Below are positions 1 through 5,180 of a stretch of DNA of 8,690 bases, piece after piece. The translations under genes and the position numbers were made by a program. How positions within the stretch are numbered: the stretch's first letter is position 1; every line of letters starts with the position of its first letter. The notes below the pieces were generated by a model. It did no database searches and had not been told where the DNA came from. It was given only the letters and a program-made list of their open reading frames with translations. The DNA comes from Bacillota bacterium (GTDB lineage: Bacteria > Bacillota > UBA4882 > JAAYXC01). The DNA lies in the NCBI GenBank assembly GCA_012516115.1, contig JAAYXC010000188.1, positions 1 through 8,690 of the forward strand. The letters are read 5' to 3'.

Positions 1-42
1 ATCCCAATCCGTCGCCTTTGATTTCATCGCTTTCTGTGCCAC
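1..42 (-). CDS. Possible 5' end of a minus-strand gene, cut by the window edge
   Basis: On the minus strand a strong purine-rich ribosome-binding stretch (GGGAGGAGG, about 44-52) precedes an open frame that runs off the left edge. A GTG at 42-40 and an ATG at 27-25 are in the same frame. The ATG gives MKSKATDWD before the edge. Its distance from the Shine-Dalgarno (about 12-13 nt) is a little long, while the GTG sits almost on top of it, so the ATG is the likelier start. The AT-rich DNA upstream (60-180) could hold its promoter, for instance the TATACT on the minus strand around 65-70. The gene would diverge from the integrase, as an element gene often does. Too few codons are visible to name a product. 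Confidence 0.35.
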   Translation of the reverse strand, partial: MAQKAMKSKATDWD

Positions 43-70
43 CTCCTCCCTTTTTAAATGCTAAGTATAT

Positions 71-82
71 TTTACTACAACA
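71..82 (-). repeat. Inverted copy of the integrase-flanking 12-mer
   Basis: TTTACTACAACA on the + strand is the exact reverse complement of TGTTGTAGTAAA at 1544-1555, on the other side of the integrase gene. The match covers 11 of the 12 bases of the tandem unit TTGTTGTAGTAA plus the next base. Its place upstream of the integrase, opposite in orientation to the downstream pair, fits an arm-type binding site for the integrase N-terminal domain. That role is inference. Confidence 0.5.
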
Positions 83-199
83 TCTTAGGATATAGAAGCT
101 TAATTTTTATAACAATATGTCCTGACAGTATAAAAGCCCAGATATACAAGCGGATTTTTTAATAAATTATTCTATTGGCATAACCAAAAAAGACTAGAT

Positions 200-239
200 G
201 GGATGAACAGGGACAGAAAGGGATGAGACGGGATGGCGC
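200..239 (+). repeat. Four tandem decamers with GGGA heads in 10-bp register
   Basis: GGGATGAACA (200), GGGACAGAAA (210), GGGATGAGAC (220) and GGGATGGCGC (230) start exactly 10 bp apart, so every GGGA lies on the same face of the helix. The heads are conserved and the tails drift. The array ends 60 bp before the integrase start codon. It could be a set of binding sites for an excisionase, repressor or the integrase itself, or a short degenerate tandem duplication. The function is not shown by the sequence. Confidence 0.6.
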
Positions 240-299
240 GAATTAGTAATGGCAAGGATTTCATCGATATGATTAAAAATACCGGGAGGATGAATAAAG

Positions 300-1523
300 A
301 TGCCGAAGAAGAGGGGGAACCGGGAGGGGACCATCGGCCGGCGCAAGGATGGGGTTTGGTATGCAAGCATCCTTATCGGCCGTGATCCGGCCACGGGGAA
401 ATTGAAGCGGGCATGGTTTTACGGGTCTACCCGGCAAGAAGTCGCGGCCAAACTCGCCAAAGCCCAAGGCGAACTCCAGACCGGCACTTTCGTAGAACCC
501 ACAAAGGTCACGCTCGGCCAATGGCTTGACACGTGGTTAAACGAATACGCCAAACCGCATATTCGCCCCACTACATACCAAATGTACGAATATCTTTGCC
601 GGGTACATTTAAAGCCAGCTCTCGGCCAGATACCTTTAAAGTCCCTGCGGCCGGAACAGATTCAAGCCTTCTACAATTCAAAACGGGAAGCGGGCCGGGT
701 GAACCTCCGCAAAGGGTCCTCTCCTTCTCTCTCGGCCCGGACGGTCAACATTATGCATGGTATCCTCCGCCGGGCCTTGAAACAGGCCGTCAAGGTCGGC
801 TTGGTCGCCCGGAACGTCACCGATGCCGTTAGCCCGCCAAGGCAACAGAGAAGGGAAATTCGGGTCCTCACTCCCGAAGAACAGGCAAGATTCCTCGCGG
901 TTCTTGACCGCCACCGTCTCGGCCCGGCCTTCCTCCTCATCCTGGCCACCGGCCTCCGCCGGGGCGAAGCCTTGGCCTTGCGGTGGTCTGACCTTGACCT
1001 TGCGGCCGGGGTCGCGAATATCTCCCGCTCCCTGGTGGAGGTAAGGGACAGGTCGAAACCCAAAGGCGAACGGTTAACCTTGGTCTTCCAGGAACCAAAA
1101 AGCAGATCCGGCCGGAGGACGGTTCCCATCCCTAAAGGGGTTGTCGCGGCCTTGAAAGCCCACAAGGCCAGGCAGGCCGAAGAGAAACTCTTCATGGGGG
1201 GAAAATACGAGGATAATGACTTGGTTTTTGCTACCGAGACGGGGGGACCGGTCCATCCCCGACATTTTGATGAGATCCTGAGATCGCTTTTAAAAGAAGC
1301 CGGGGTCGAGCCTCGGGGCGTCCATGCCTTACGCCATAGCTTCGCCACTCGCCTTCTCGAAGCCGGAGAACACCCAAAGGTAGTCCAGGAGATCCTCGGC
1401 CATAGCCAGGTAAGCCTAACTCTAGACATCTATTCGCATGTAAGCATGGACCTGAAACGCCGGGCCGCCGAGAAGATGGATGAAATCCTCAAAACCGAGA
1501 AAAGGGCTTCGCATAAGGACTAG
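300..1523 (+). CDS. int: Site-specific tyrosine recombinase (phage-type integrase)
   Basis: This enzyme cuts and rejoins DNA at attachment sites to integrate or excise a phage or genomic island. The 407-aa length is normal for Gram-positive phage and ICE integrases. The order is a basic N-terminal arm-DNA-binding region (about 1-65, with GTIGRRKDGVWYASI), a SAM-like core-binding domain (about 70-180) and the catalytic domain (about 188-395). The full catalytic set is visible: R220 in ATGLRRGE, K267 in QEPKSRSGRR, H342 and R345 in HALRHSFAT, H368 in LGHSQ, and the nucleophile Y378 in LDIYSH. It therefore looks active. GGGAGGA (284-290) lies about 10 nt before the chosen ATG; an ATG at 290 is in another frame. 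The gene points at the 3' end of tRNA-Arg, a usual integration target. No excisionase or other element gene is visible to its right, so the rest of the element must lie to the left of the window. Confidence 0.95.
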   Translation: MPKKRGNREGTIGRRKDGVWYASILIGRDPATGKLKRAWFYGSTRQEVAAKLAKAQGELQTGTFVEPTKVTLGQWLDTWLNEYAKPHIRPTTYQMYEYLCRVHLKPALGQIPLKSLRPEQIQAFYNSKREAGRVNLRKGSSPSLSARTVNIMHGILRRALKQAVKVGLVARNVTDAVSPPRQQRREIRVLTPEEQARFLAVLDRHRLGPAFLLILATGLRRGEALALRWSDLDLAAGVANISRSLVEVRDRSKPKGERLTLVFQEPKSRSGRRTVPIPKGVVAALKAHKARQAEEKLFMGGKYEDNDLVFATETGGPVHPRHFDEILRSLLKEAGVEPRGVHALRHSFATRLLEAGEHPKVVQEILGHSQVSLTLDIYSHVSMDLKRRAAEKMDEILKTEKRASHKD

Positions 1524-1530
1524 GTTAAAA

Positions 1531-1554
1531 TTGTTGTAGTAATTGTTGTAGTAA
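1531..1554 (+). repeat. Perfect tandem pair of TTGTTGTAGTAA
   Basis: Two identical 12-mers abut at 1531-1542 and 1543-1554, eight bases after the integrase stop codon. An inverted copy, shifted by one base, is at 71-82. Short direct repeats beside an integrase gene are typical arm-type sites of tyrosine recombinases (known for lambda- and Tn916-type systems). Here the location and the exact repeat support that reading, but binding is inferred. Confidence 0.6.
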
Positions 1555-1556
1555 AC

Positions 1557-1587
1557 CAAAAAGGGCTTGCGGTCGATTCCGCAAACC
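1557..1587 (-). terminator. Intrinsic terminator of the tRNA-Gly/tRNA-Arg unit
   Basis: Read on the minus strand, AGGGTTTGCGG pairs with CCGCAAGCCCT (11 bp with one wobble) around the loop AATCGA. A run of five T residues (1562-1558) follows. It begins about 12 nt after the CCA end of tRNA-Arg. Confidence 0.85.
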
Positions 1588-1598
1588 CTCATCATTCC

Positions 1599-1674
1599 TG
1601 GCGCGCCTGGCAGGGATCGAACCTGCGGCCGGCTGCTTAGAAGGCAGCTGCTCTATCCGCTGAGCTACAGGCGC
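1599..1674 (-). tRNA. tRNA-Arg (anticodon TCT)
   Basis: A full cloverleaf of 76 nt with the CCA encoded. The acceptor arms GCGCCTG and CAGGCGC pair perfectly. The D arm contains GCTCAGCGGATAGAGC, the anticodon stem GCTGC/GCAGC encloses loop CTTCTAA with anticodon TCT, and the T arm contains GCAGG TTCGATC CCTGC. It decodes AGA and AGG. It is the second gene of a two-tRNA unit behind tRNA-Gly and is followed at once by a terminator. Its 3' end faces the integrase gene, making it the likely attachment locus, but no duplicated 3' segment can be seen within the window. Confidence 0.97.
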
Positions 1675-1737
1675 ACGTTCTCCACCCTTACTTTTATTTT
1701 GGCCATGTAGACCCTCCGCCATGACCACATGGAAAGA

Positions 1738-1753
1738 GCCGCCGGAAGGCGGC
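1738..1753 (-). other. Hairpin in the spacer between tRNA-Gly and tRNA-Arg
   Basis: Minus-strand GCCGCC TTCC GGCGGC forms a 6-bp GC stem with a tetraloop, 12 nt after the CCA of tRNA-Gly. It is followed by TCTTT, too weak for a good terminator. A processing or partial-termination role is possible. Confidence 0.45.
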
Positions 1754-1765
1754 CGACAATGCAAG

Positions 1766-1841
1766 TGGAGCGGGAAACGGGACTCGAACCCGCGACATTC
1801 AGCTTGGAAGGCTGACGCTCTACCACCTGAGCTATTCCCGC
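1766..1841 (-). tRNA. tRNA-Gly (anticodon TCC)
   Basis: A full cloverleaf of 76 nt with the CCA encoded. The acceptor arms GCGGGAA and TTCCCGC pair perfectly. The anticodon stem TCAGC/GCTGA holds loop CTTCCAA, anticodon TCC, and the T arm carries GCGGG TTCGAGT CCCGT. It decodes GGA and GGG. It is the first gene of the unit, 13 nt after its promoter's -10 box, and lies 91 nt before tRNA-Arg. Confidence 0.97.
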
Positions 1842-1854
1842 ATTCTCGTCAATA

Positions 1855-1883
1855 ATTTTACCGGCCCCGCGAAGATAAGTCAA
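1855..1883 (-). promoter_or_regulatory. Sigma-A-type promoter of the tRNA-Gly/tRNA-Arg unit
   Basis: On the minus strand TTGACT (1883-1878) and TAAAAT (1860-1855) are separated by exactly 17 bp. The first base of tRNA-Gly lies 13 nt downstream, leaving a leader of only a few bases. Confidence 0.85.
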
Positions 1884-1967
1884 GTCGCCGACCCGGAGCC
1901 GAAGGGCAAGGATGGGACTTTTTTCGGCTTTTTCTCTTTCTCCTTCCGGATTCCCCCGGGGAATGAA

Positions 1968-2330
1968 CTACTTATGAAGGATATACCGCTCGATCACCTG
2001 AGCCACCTCTCTCCGGTCGATGGGCTTGAGGAGAAAATCGGCGGCCCCGGCCCGGAGGGCCTCGCAGATTTCATGACGTCGCGCGATGGTCGAACAAACG
2101 ATGATGGGGATCTCGGCGTTGATGGCCCGCAGCTCTTCCATGAGCAAGATGGGATCCGCATCCTCCATGATGAGGTCTTTGATGATCAGATCCGGTTCGT
2201 AACGAGCGCAAAACTCCAGCGCCTCGGCGGCCGTCCCGGCGGGGATCGGTTCATGGCCCAGGTCGCGGAGGAGATCGCACAAAACCACCCGTACCAAAGG
2301 GGAATCGTCTACTACCAACACCCTGGCCAT
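1968..2330 (-). CDS. Stand-alone response regulator receiver protein (CheY-like)
   Basis: A 120-aa protein made of a single receiver (REC) domain, the size of CheY or Spo0F. It should accept a phosphoryl group from a histidine kinase and pass the signal on by protein contact, since there is no DNA-binding output domain. The acidic pair is D8-D9 in LVVDDS, the phospho-acceptor is D52 in IIKDLIM, the switch hydroxyl is S80 or T81 in IVCST, and the conserved lysine is K102 in LLKPI. The usual DLxMP motif is DLIME here, with the proline missing. AAGGGGGG lies about 5 nt before the ATG. No kinase or chemotaxis gene is adjacent in the window, so its partner is unknown. It is transcribed alone toward the tRNA-Gly promoter. 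Confidence 0.93.
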   Translation of the reverse strand: MARVLVVDDSPLVRVVLCDLLRDLGHEPIPAGTAAEALEFCARYEPDLIIKDLIMEDADPILLMEELRAINAEIPIIVCSTIARRHEICEALRAGAADFLLKPIDRREVAQVIERYILHK

Positions 2331-2358
2331 CCGGTCCCCCCCTTGGCTCAGGGAGTAT

Positions 2359-2388
2359 TCGTCTTGGAATATTCGCCAACTAAGACGA
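2359..2388. promoter_or_regulatory. Inverted repeat in the leader of the response regulator gene
   Basis: TCGTCTT (2359-2365) and AAGACGA (2382-2388) form a 7-bp inverted repeat with a 16-nt spacer that itself contains the palindrome GAATATTC. It lies about 30-60 bp upstream of the response-regulator start codon. It could be a protein-binding operator or an RNA hairpin in the leader; nothing in the sequence decides between these. Confidence 0.4.
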
Positions 2389-2456
2389 TTATCCTTCCTT
2401 TCATCCTTTAACGGACGTCTTTGATTCCCTGCACAGCCCCTATTTTTTACACAAAG

Positions 2457-2468
2457 TTTTGATCAAAA
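2457..2468. repeat. Perfect palindrome TTTTGATCAAAA
   Basis: A 12-bp perfect palindrome about 127 bp upstream of the response-regulator start and 270 bp upstream of the 141-aa gene. It resembles a compact dimer-binding site. The half-sites are not spaced like the FNR/CRP consensus. Confidence 0.4.
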
Positions 2469-2684
2469 TCGATGAACGCCATTGAATTGACAACGGTGAA
2501 CGAACTTTTCGCCCGGACCCTCTCTACCAGAATGCCCCCTGATATAACATTTACAGAAGTGTTCTTTCTATGTTTTCTAGTATAAATCGACCGTCTAAAG
2601 ATACTCGCTTCTTTCTTCTTGACCATCCCTTTTCATCGTCGAAAATGTGCAGATAATTTTTTCACGTTTGTTTGCATTTTTTAC

Positions 2685-2713
2685 TTGCATTTAATTAATG
2701 AATCGGTTATATT
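2685..2713 (+). promoter_or_regulatory. Sigma-A-type promoter of the 141-aa gene
   Basis: TTGCAT (2685-2690) and TATATT (2708-2713) are spaced by 17 bp and lie 27 bp before the start codon. TTGCATTT also occurs once more 13 bp upstream (2672-2679), a direct repeat overlapping the -35 side that could be a regulator site. Confidence 0.7.
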
Positions 2714-2739
2714 AATATATCGGAAAGGAGGTATGAATA

Positions 2740-3165
2740 ATGCCGAGAGCATATAGGACGGATAAAACCAAATACGAGGCGGCAATGCTTGAAGCGAAAC
2801 GAAAATATTTTCTCGACATCCTCGCACCATACATAAAAGACGGAGTTCTCGACACCAAGACTTTACGCAGTGAAAATCCGCGCCTCTACGAAGAATTCCG
2901 CCTGGCCTTCAAGGGAATCAGGGCGGGATGTCAAATTTTGGGGATCCACCCTTCTGCCGCCGCGCTCCGGGCCAAAGTAGGACCGGTGCGTAAACAGATC
3001 AAGACCCTGGCCCTAGCCTATATCGAAGAACACGGTCTGGAACAGGCTGCGGGCAAACTCGGTGTGGGCCTGGAGTCGGCCAAAAAACTCTACGAAACCA
3101 TCACTGCTCCACAGCCCGTACGCGTCCGCAGAAAAGGCACGGCACGCGGCAGAAAAAGACAATAA
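2740..3165 (+). CDS. Unrecognised 141-aa basic protein, possible helix-turn-helix
   Basis: I do not recognise this family. The gene is nevertheless well supported: a 17-bp-spaced promoter, a strong AAAGGAGGT 7-8 nt before the ATG, an uninterrupted reading frame, and a clear terminator downstream. The first 60 residues are charged and look helical (RTDKTKYEAAMLEAKRKYF). Residues about 88-121 (TLALAYIEEHGLEQAAGKLG and on to LYETI) have the spacing of a helix-turn-helix in which a protein scans for a repeated element. The last 17 residues are strongly basic (RVRRKGTARGRKRQ at the end), suggesting nucleic-acid contact. There is no signal peptide or membrane segment and a single cysteine (C64). 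It stands alone between minus-strand genes, so its orientation and AT-rich promoter hint at a separate origin. A DNA-binding role is inference. Confidence 0.75.
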   Translation: MPRAYRTDKTKYEAAMLEAKRKYFLDILAPYIKDGVLDTKTLRSENPRLYEEFRLAFKGIRAGCQILGIHPSAAALRAKVGPVRKQIKTLALAYIEEHGLEQAAGKLGVGLESAKKLYETITAPQPVRVRRKGTARGRKRQ

Positions 3166-3208
3166 GCGGGAAAGCATTAAAGTGTGGGGGGAGGATTTTT
3201 CCTTCACT

Positions 3209-3257
3209 CGGCTTTTGCCGAAGAGGCATCGATTTCTAGAGGTCGATGCCTCTTTCC
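3209..3257 (+). terminator. Intrinsic terminator after the 141-aa gene, probably bidirectional
   Basis: AGAGGCATCGA (3222-3232) pairs perfectly with TCGATGCCTCT (3243-3253) around a 10-nt loop, and TTCCTTT follows on the + strand. A smaller hairpin CGGC TTTT GCCG (3209-3220) sits directly before it. The stem lies between convergent transcription units and may also stop the minus-strand ABC remnant. Confidence 0.75.
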
Positions 3258-3307
3258 TTTCCCGGGATCTCCGGGAACCGGCCTTTTATAACAACCTTCT
3301 TTTTTTC

Positions 3308-4298
3308 TTAGGTCTTCTCCCCCTCCGTGACAGAAGCGTTGAAAAGCTCATAATACTTGCCCTTCCTGGCCATAAGCTCCTCGTGTCCGCCTTCTTCCAC
3401 GATCTCGCCCTTCTGGAGCACGAAGATCTTGTCCGCACCCGTAATGCCGATGCGCGACCATAACGCAAGTGCAGCCGGGGTATTTTGCTTACCTCCGCCG
3501 CCGGAGCATTGTCCAGGGCCGGGATGGCTTCGTCGAGCAAAAGCAGCGATGGATTGCGCACCAGGGCGCGGGCGATCCCGATGCGCTGCCTCTCGCCTCC
3601 GGAGAGCATGACCCCGTTCTCGCCCACCCTCGTCTCGAGGCCTTCCGGCAGTCGGACGATCGTCCGGTCGAGGCAGGCGGCGCGGATGGCCTTCTCCAGG
3701 TCCTCTTCCCTAGAGTCGGGATTCCCGAAAACGATGTTCTCCCTGATGCTTCCGTCAAAGAGGAAAACGTCCTGCAAGACGAGGCTGACCCTTTCCCACC
3801 GGAGTATCGTTCCGGTAGTGGAAGGAGACGCCCTCGAACCTGATCACCTCGGGGAAGTCTGTTTCAATCGAATCCGATCTTTCCATCTCGAGCCGTTCGT
3901 AAACGGGATGGGGGCTCTCTTTAAAGATGGCGTTGATCCGCGCAAGTGAGACCTTGACCCGTTGAAGCTGTTGATATAGATCGACGAACCGTACCAGCGG
4001 ATCGACCAACAGGCCGTTGTACATCATGACGGCGGCCAGTCCGCCGATGGAGAGCGTCCCGCCCACGACGAAGACGCCGCCCGCGGTCATGATGAGGGCG
4101 ATTATCCCCATGAAGAACGCCGTATTGAGAAAGCCCACGAAGGAAGAAAAAGCTATCGATCAGCCGGCCGATGAGTTTAATAGGGTAGGTGGCGAAAAAA
4201 GAAGAAGCGGCGACCAGGCGGGCGATGGCCACGGCCCATGGCCAATGGTGCCGGAAATAAAGGCCGACCGGGAATTCCTCTCATTCTTTTGTTGTCAT
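3308..4298 (-). pseudogene. Decayed ABC exporter (fused permease/ATPase)
   Basis: Pieces of one half-transporter of the MsbA/multidrug type, normally about 580 aa, survive in about 990 bp and several frames. The start is ATG 4298 after AAGGGTGG, but a TGA follows at codon 6 (4283-4281). Next comes the first membrane helix (WPWAVAIARLVAASSFFATY and GRLID). Around 4150-4165 this joins directly to the last helices in another frame (FVGFLNTAFFMGIIALIM), so roughly 200 residues are missing. Near 3788-3802 the linker FHYRNDTPV joins to VSLVLQDVFLFDG, deleting the Walker A loop. The signature LSGGERQR and Walker B LLLLDE remain, but the D-loop reads IPALD. Two more small deletions flank the H-loop (VMVAHR, 3447 onward; junctions near 3470-3490 and 3446). 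The intact C-terminal end (KGEIVEEGGHEEL) stops at 3308. It cannot make a working transporter. It is downstream of the tRNA-Leu terminator. Confidence 0.92.
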
Positions 4299-4381
4299 AA
4301 GGCGTTCCACCCTTCTTGGAGGCCATGGACGAGGACCGCCAATGGAAAAATTCTCCCGCTCCATCCCCACTTCCTTCAACG

Positions 4382-4422
4382 GAAAAACAAAAAACCATCC
4401 AAAGCCATGGCCGGATGGTTTT
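4382..4422 (-). terminator. Intrinsic terminator downstream of tRNA-Leu
   Basis: Minus-strand AAAACCATCC (4422-4413) pairs perfectly with GGATGGTTTT (4400-4391) around a 12-nt loop and is followed by a T-rich tail (TTGTTTTT). A second hairpin, TTTCCGG/CCGGAAA (4450-4456 with 4470-4476), lies between it and the tRNA. Confidence 0.85.
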
Positions 4423-4491
4423 CTCATCTTCCGGATTCGCGGTCTGCTTTTTCCGGTTTCCCCGCCCGTCCGGAAATCCGTCTTGTGGTGC

Positions 4492-4578
4492 TGGTGCGAG
4501 AGCCGGGACTCGAACCCGGACGGCCTTGCGGCCAGCGGATTTTAAGTCCGCTGCGTCTGCCGGTTCCGCCACTCTCGC
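4492..4578 (-). tRNA. tRNA-Leu (anticodon TAA)
   Basis: An 87-nt class II tRNA with the CCA encoded. The acceptor arms GCGAGAG and CTCTCGC pair perfectly. The anticodon stem GCGGA/TCCGC encloses loop CTTAAAA, anticodon TAA, which reads UUA and UUG. The long variable arm (TGGCCGCAAGGCCGT) has a GGCC/GGCC stem, and the T arm carries CCGGG TTCGAGT CCCGG. It is a single-gene unit with its own promoter and terminator. Confidence 0.97.
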
Positions 4579-4588
4579 CTGTCTTTTT

Positions 4589-4618
4589 ATCCTATCACGC
4601 CCCCCGGGCGGCTGTCAA
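4589..4618 (-). promoter_or_regulatory. Sigma-A-type promoter of tRNA-Leu
   Basis: A consensus TTGACA (4618-4613) and TAGGAT (4594-4589) are separated by 18 bp on the minus strand. The tRNA starts 10 nt after the -10 box. The spacer is very GC-rich (GCCCGGGGGGC), unlike the AT-rich flanks. Confidence 0.8.
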
Positions 4619-4717
4619 GAAAGGATAAAAGCTTAGACGAAGCTATTACCGAATGAGAGGGATCCCAAAAGGGGCCGGATTAAAGTCTAAGAGACCCACG
4701 CCCGACGGGGTGGCGAT

Positions 4718-4933
4718 TCATGCCAAATCCCTTGGTTGCTGAGGAGCTTTGCCCATGAAAGACCATGCCTCCTTTCTGGGTAACCGGATCCATTCGGTTG
4801 CTCCGCCTTTGAGGAAGGACCATCGCGGAGAACCGATGACCGGGAGGTAGGCCGCGCAGACCACCACGACGAAGGCGAAGAAAACGGTCCGATACTTGGA
4901 AAGCGGCTTGCTCGGGGGAGCTGCCCGTTCCAT
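4718..4933 (-). CDS. Putative small single-pass membrane protein, possibly a truncated gene
   Basis: A 71-aa reading frame with AAGGGAAG about 9 nt before its ATG. Residues about 14-34 (YRTVFFAFVVVVCAAYLPVIG) form one strong hydrophobic helix behind a short positively charged N-terminus, as in a membrane anchor. The remainder (WSFLKGGATEWIRLPRKEAW and on) is soluble-looking and rich in tryptophan and basic residues. I recognise no family. It could be a genuine small membrane protein or the N-terminal stump of a larger permease whose body is lost. Its stop codon overlaps a second ATG (ATGA), but the frame that follows ends after 13 codons. It is transcribed divergently from the AraC-type regulator, which might control it. 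Confidence 0.45.
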   Translation of the reverse strand: MERAAPPSKPLSKYRTVFFAFVVVVCAAYLPVIGSPRWSFLKGGATEWIRLPRKEAWSFMGKAPQQPRDLA

Positions 4934-5180
4934 TTCGTCTTACTTCCCTTTTGAGGCTTTCATTGATCGATAATCGTATCCCTGTTTCGCTTCTTCAGAA
5001 CATATTTTCGCCGCAGGCATCCCGGTTCCTCCTCATCCCGTCCCGCGGGTGTAGTGGCAGGAAGAGCACTCAAGACGGAGAACGGTATGGACATGAAAAG
5101 TCGACCTGTCCCCGAAAAGCACGCGCGAACAGGACCGCGGTGCATCCCTGTGCTACCATTGACGGCGAGGAGGGGCGCGG
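4934..5180. promoter_or_regulatory. 247-bp divergent gap before the AraC-type regulator
   Basis: The gap must contain promoters for the small membrane protein (minus) and the regulator (+), but no -35/-10 pair stands out on either strand. A short + strand frame begins at ATG 5087 after an ACGGAG-type site and ends at 5213-5215, overlapping the first codons of the regulator. It could be a leader ORF but has no other support. Confidence 0.35.

Larger units (their letters stand above)
60..299. promoter_or_regulatory. AT-rich divergent control region upstream of the integrase
   Basis: This 240-bp stretch separates a possible minus-strand gene at the left edge from the integrase and is far richer in A and T than its surroundings up to about 190. 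It holds an inverted copy (71-82) of the 12-mer repeated after the integrase, and four GGGA-headed decamers at 200-239. A weak promoter candidate for the integrase is CTGACA (122-127) with TATACA (143-148), but the 15-bp spacer is short. I see no convincing sigma-A promoter and no further gene. Confidence 0.45.
2331..2739. promoter_or_regulatory. 409-bp AT-rich divergent gap between the response regulator and the 141-aa gene
   Basis: This region holds the 5' control sequences of two divergent genes. On the response-regulator side are an inverted repeat TCGTCTT (2359-2365) / AAGACGA (2382-2388) and a perfect 12-bp palindrome TTTTGATCAAAA (2457-2468). On the other side is a clear promoter (2685-2713). 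Between about 2480 and 2680 I find no ORF with a ribosome-binding site, no RNA gene and no riboswitch motif that I can recognise. Confidence 0.5.

Noticed and set aside
671..1429. Long minus-strand open frame (252 codons) inside the integrase gene
   Set aside because: It is antisense to an integrase with a complete catalytic set, reads as low-complexity Arg/Ser-rich protein and has no ribosome-binding site.
1974..2411. Plus-strand open frame of 145 codons opposite the response regulator
   Set aside because: No ribosome-binding site and the minus strand carries a textbook receiver domain.
4632..4691. Inverted repeat CTTAGAC/GTCTAAG as a mobile-element end pair
   Set aside because: Only 7 bp with a 46-nt spacer, no target duplication and no transposase; it may be chance.
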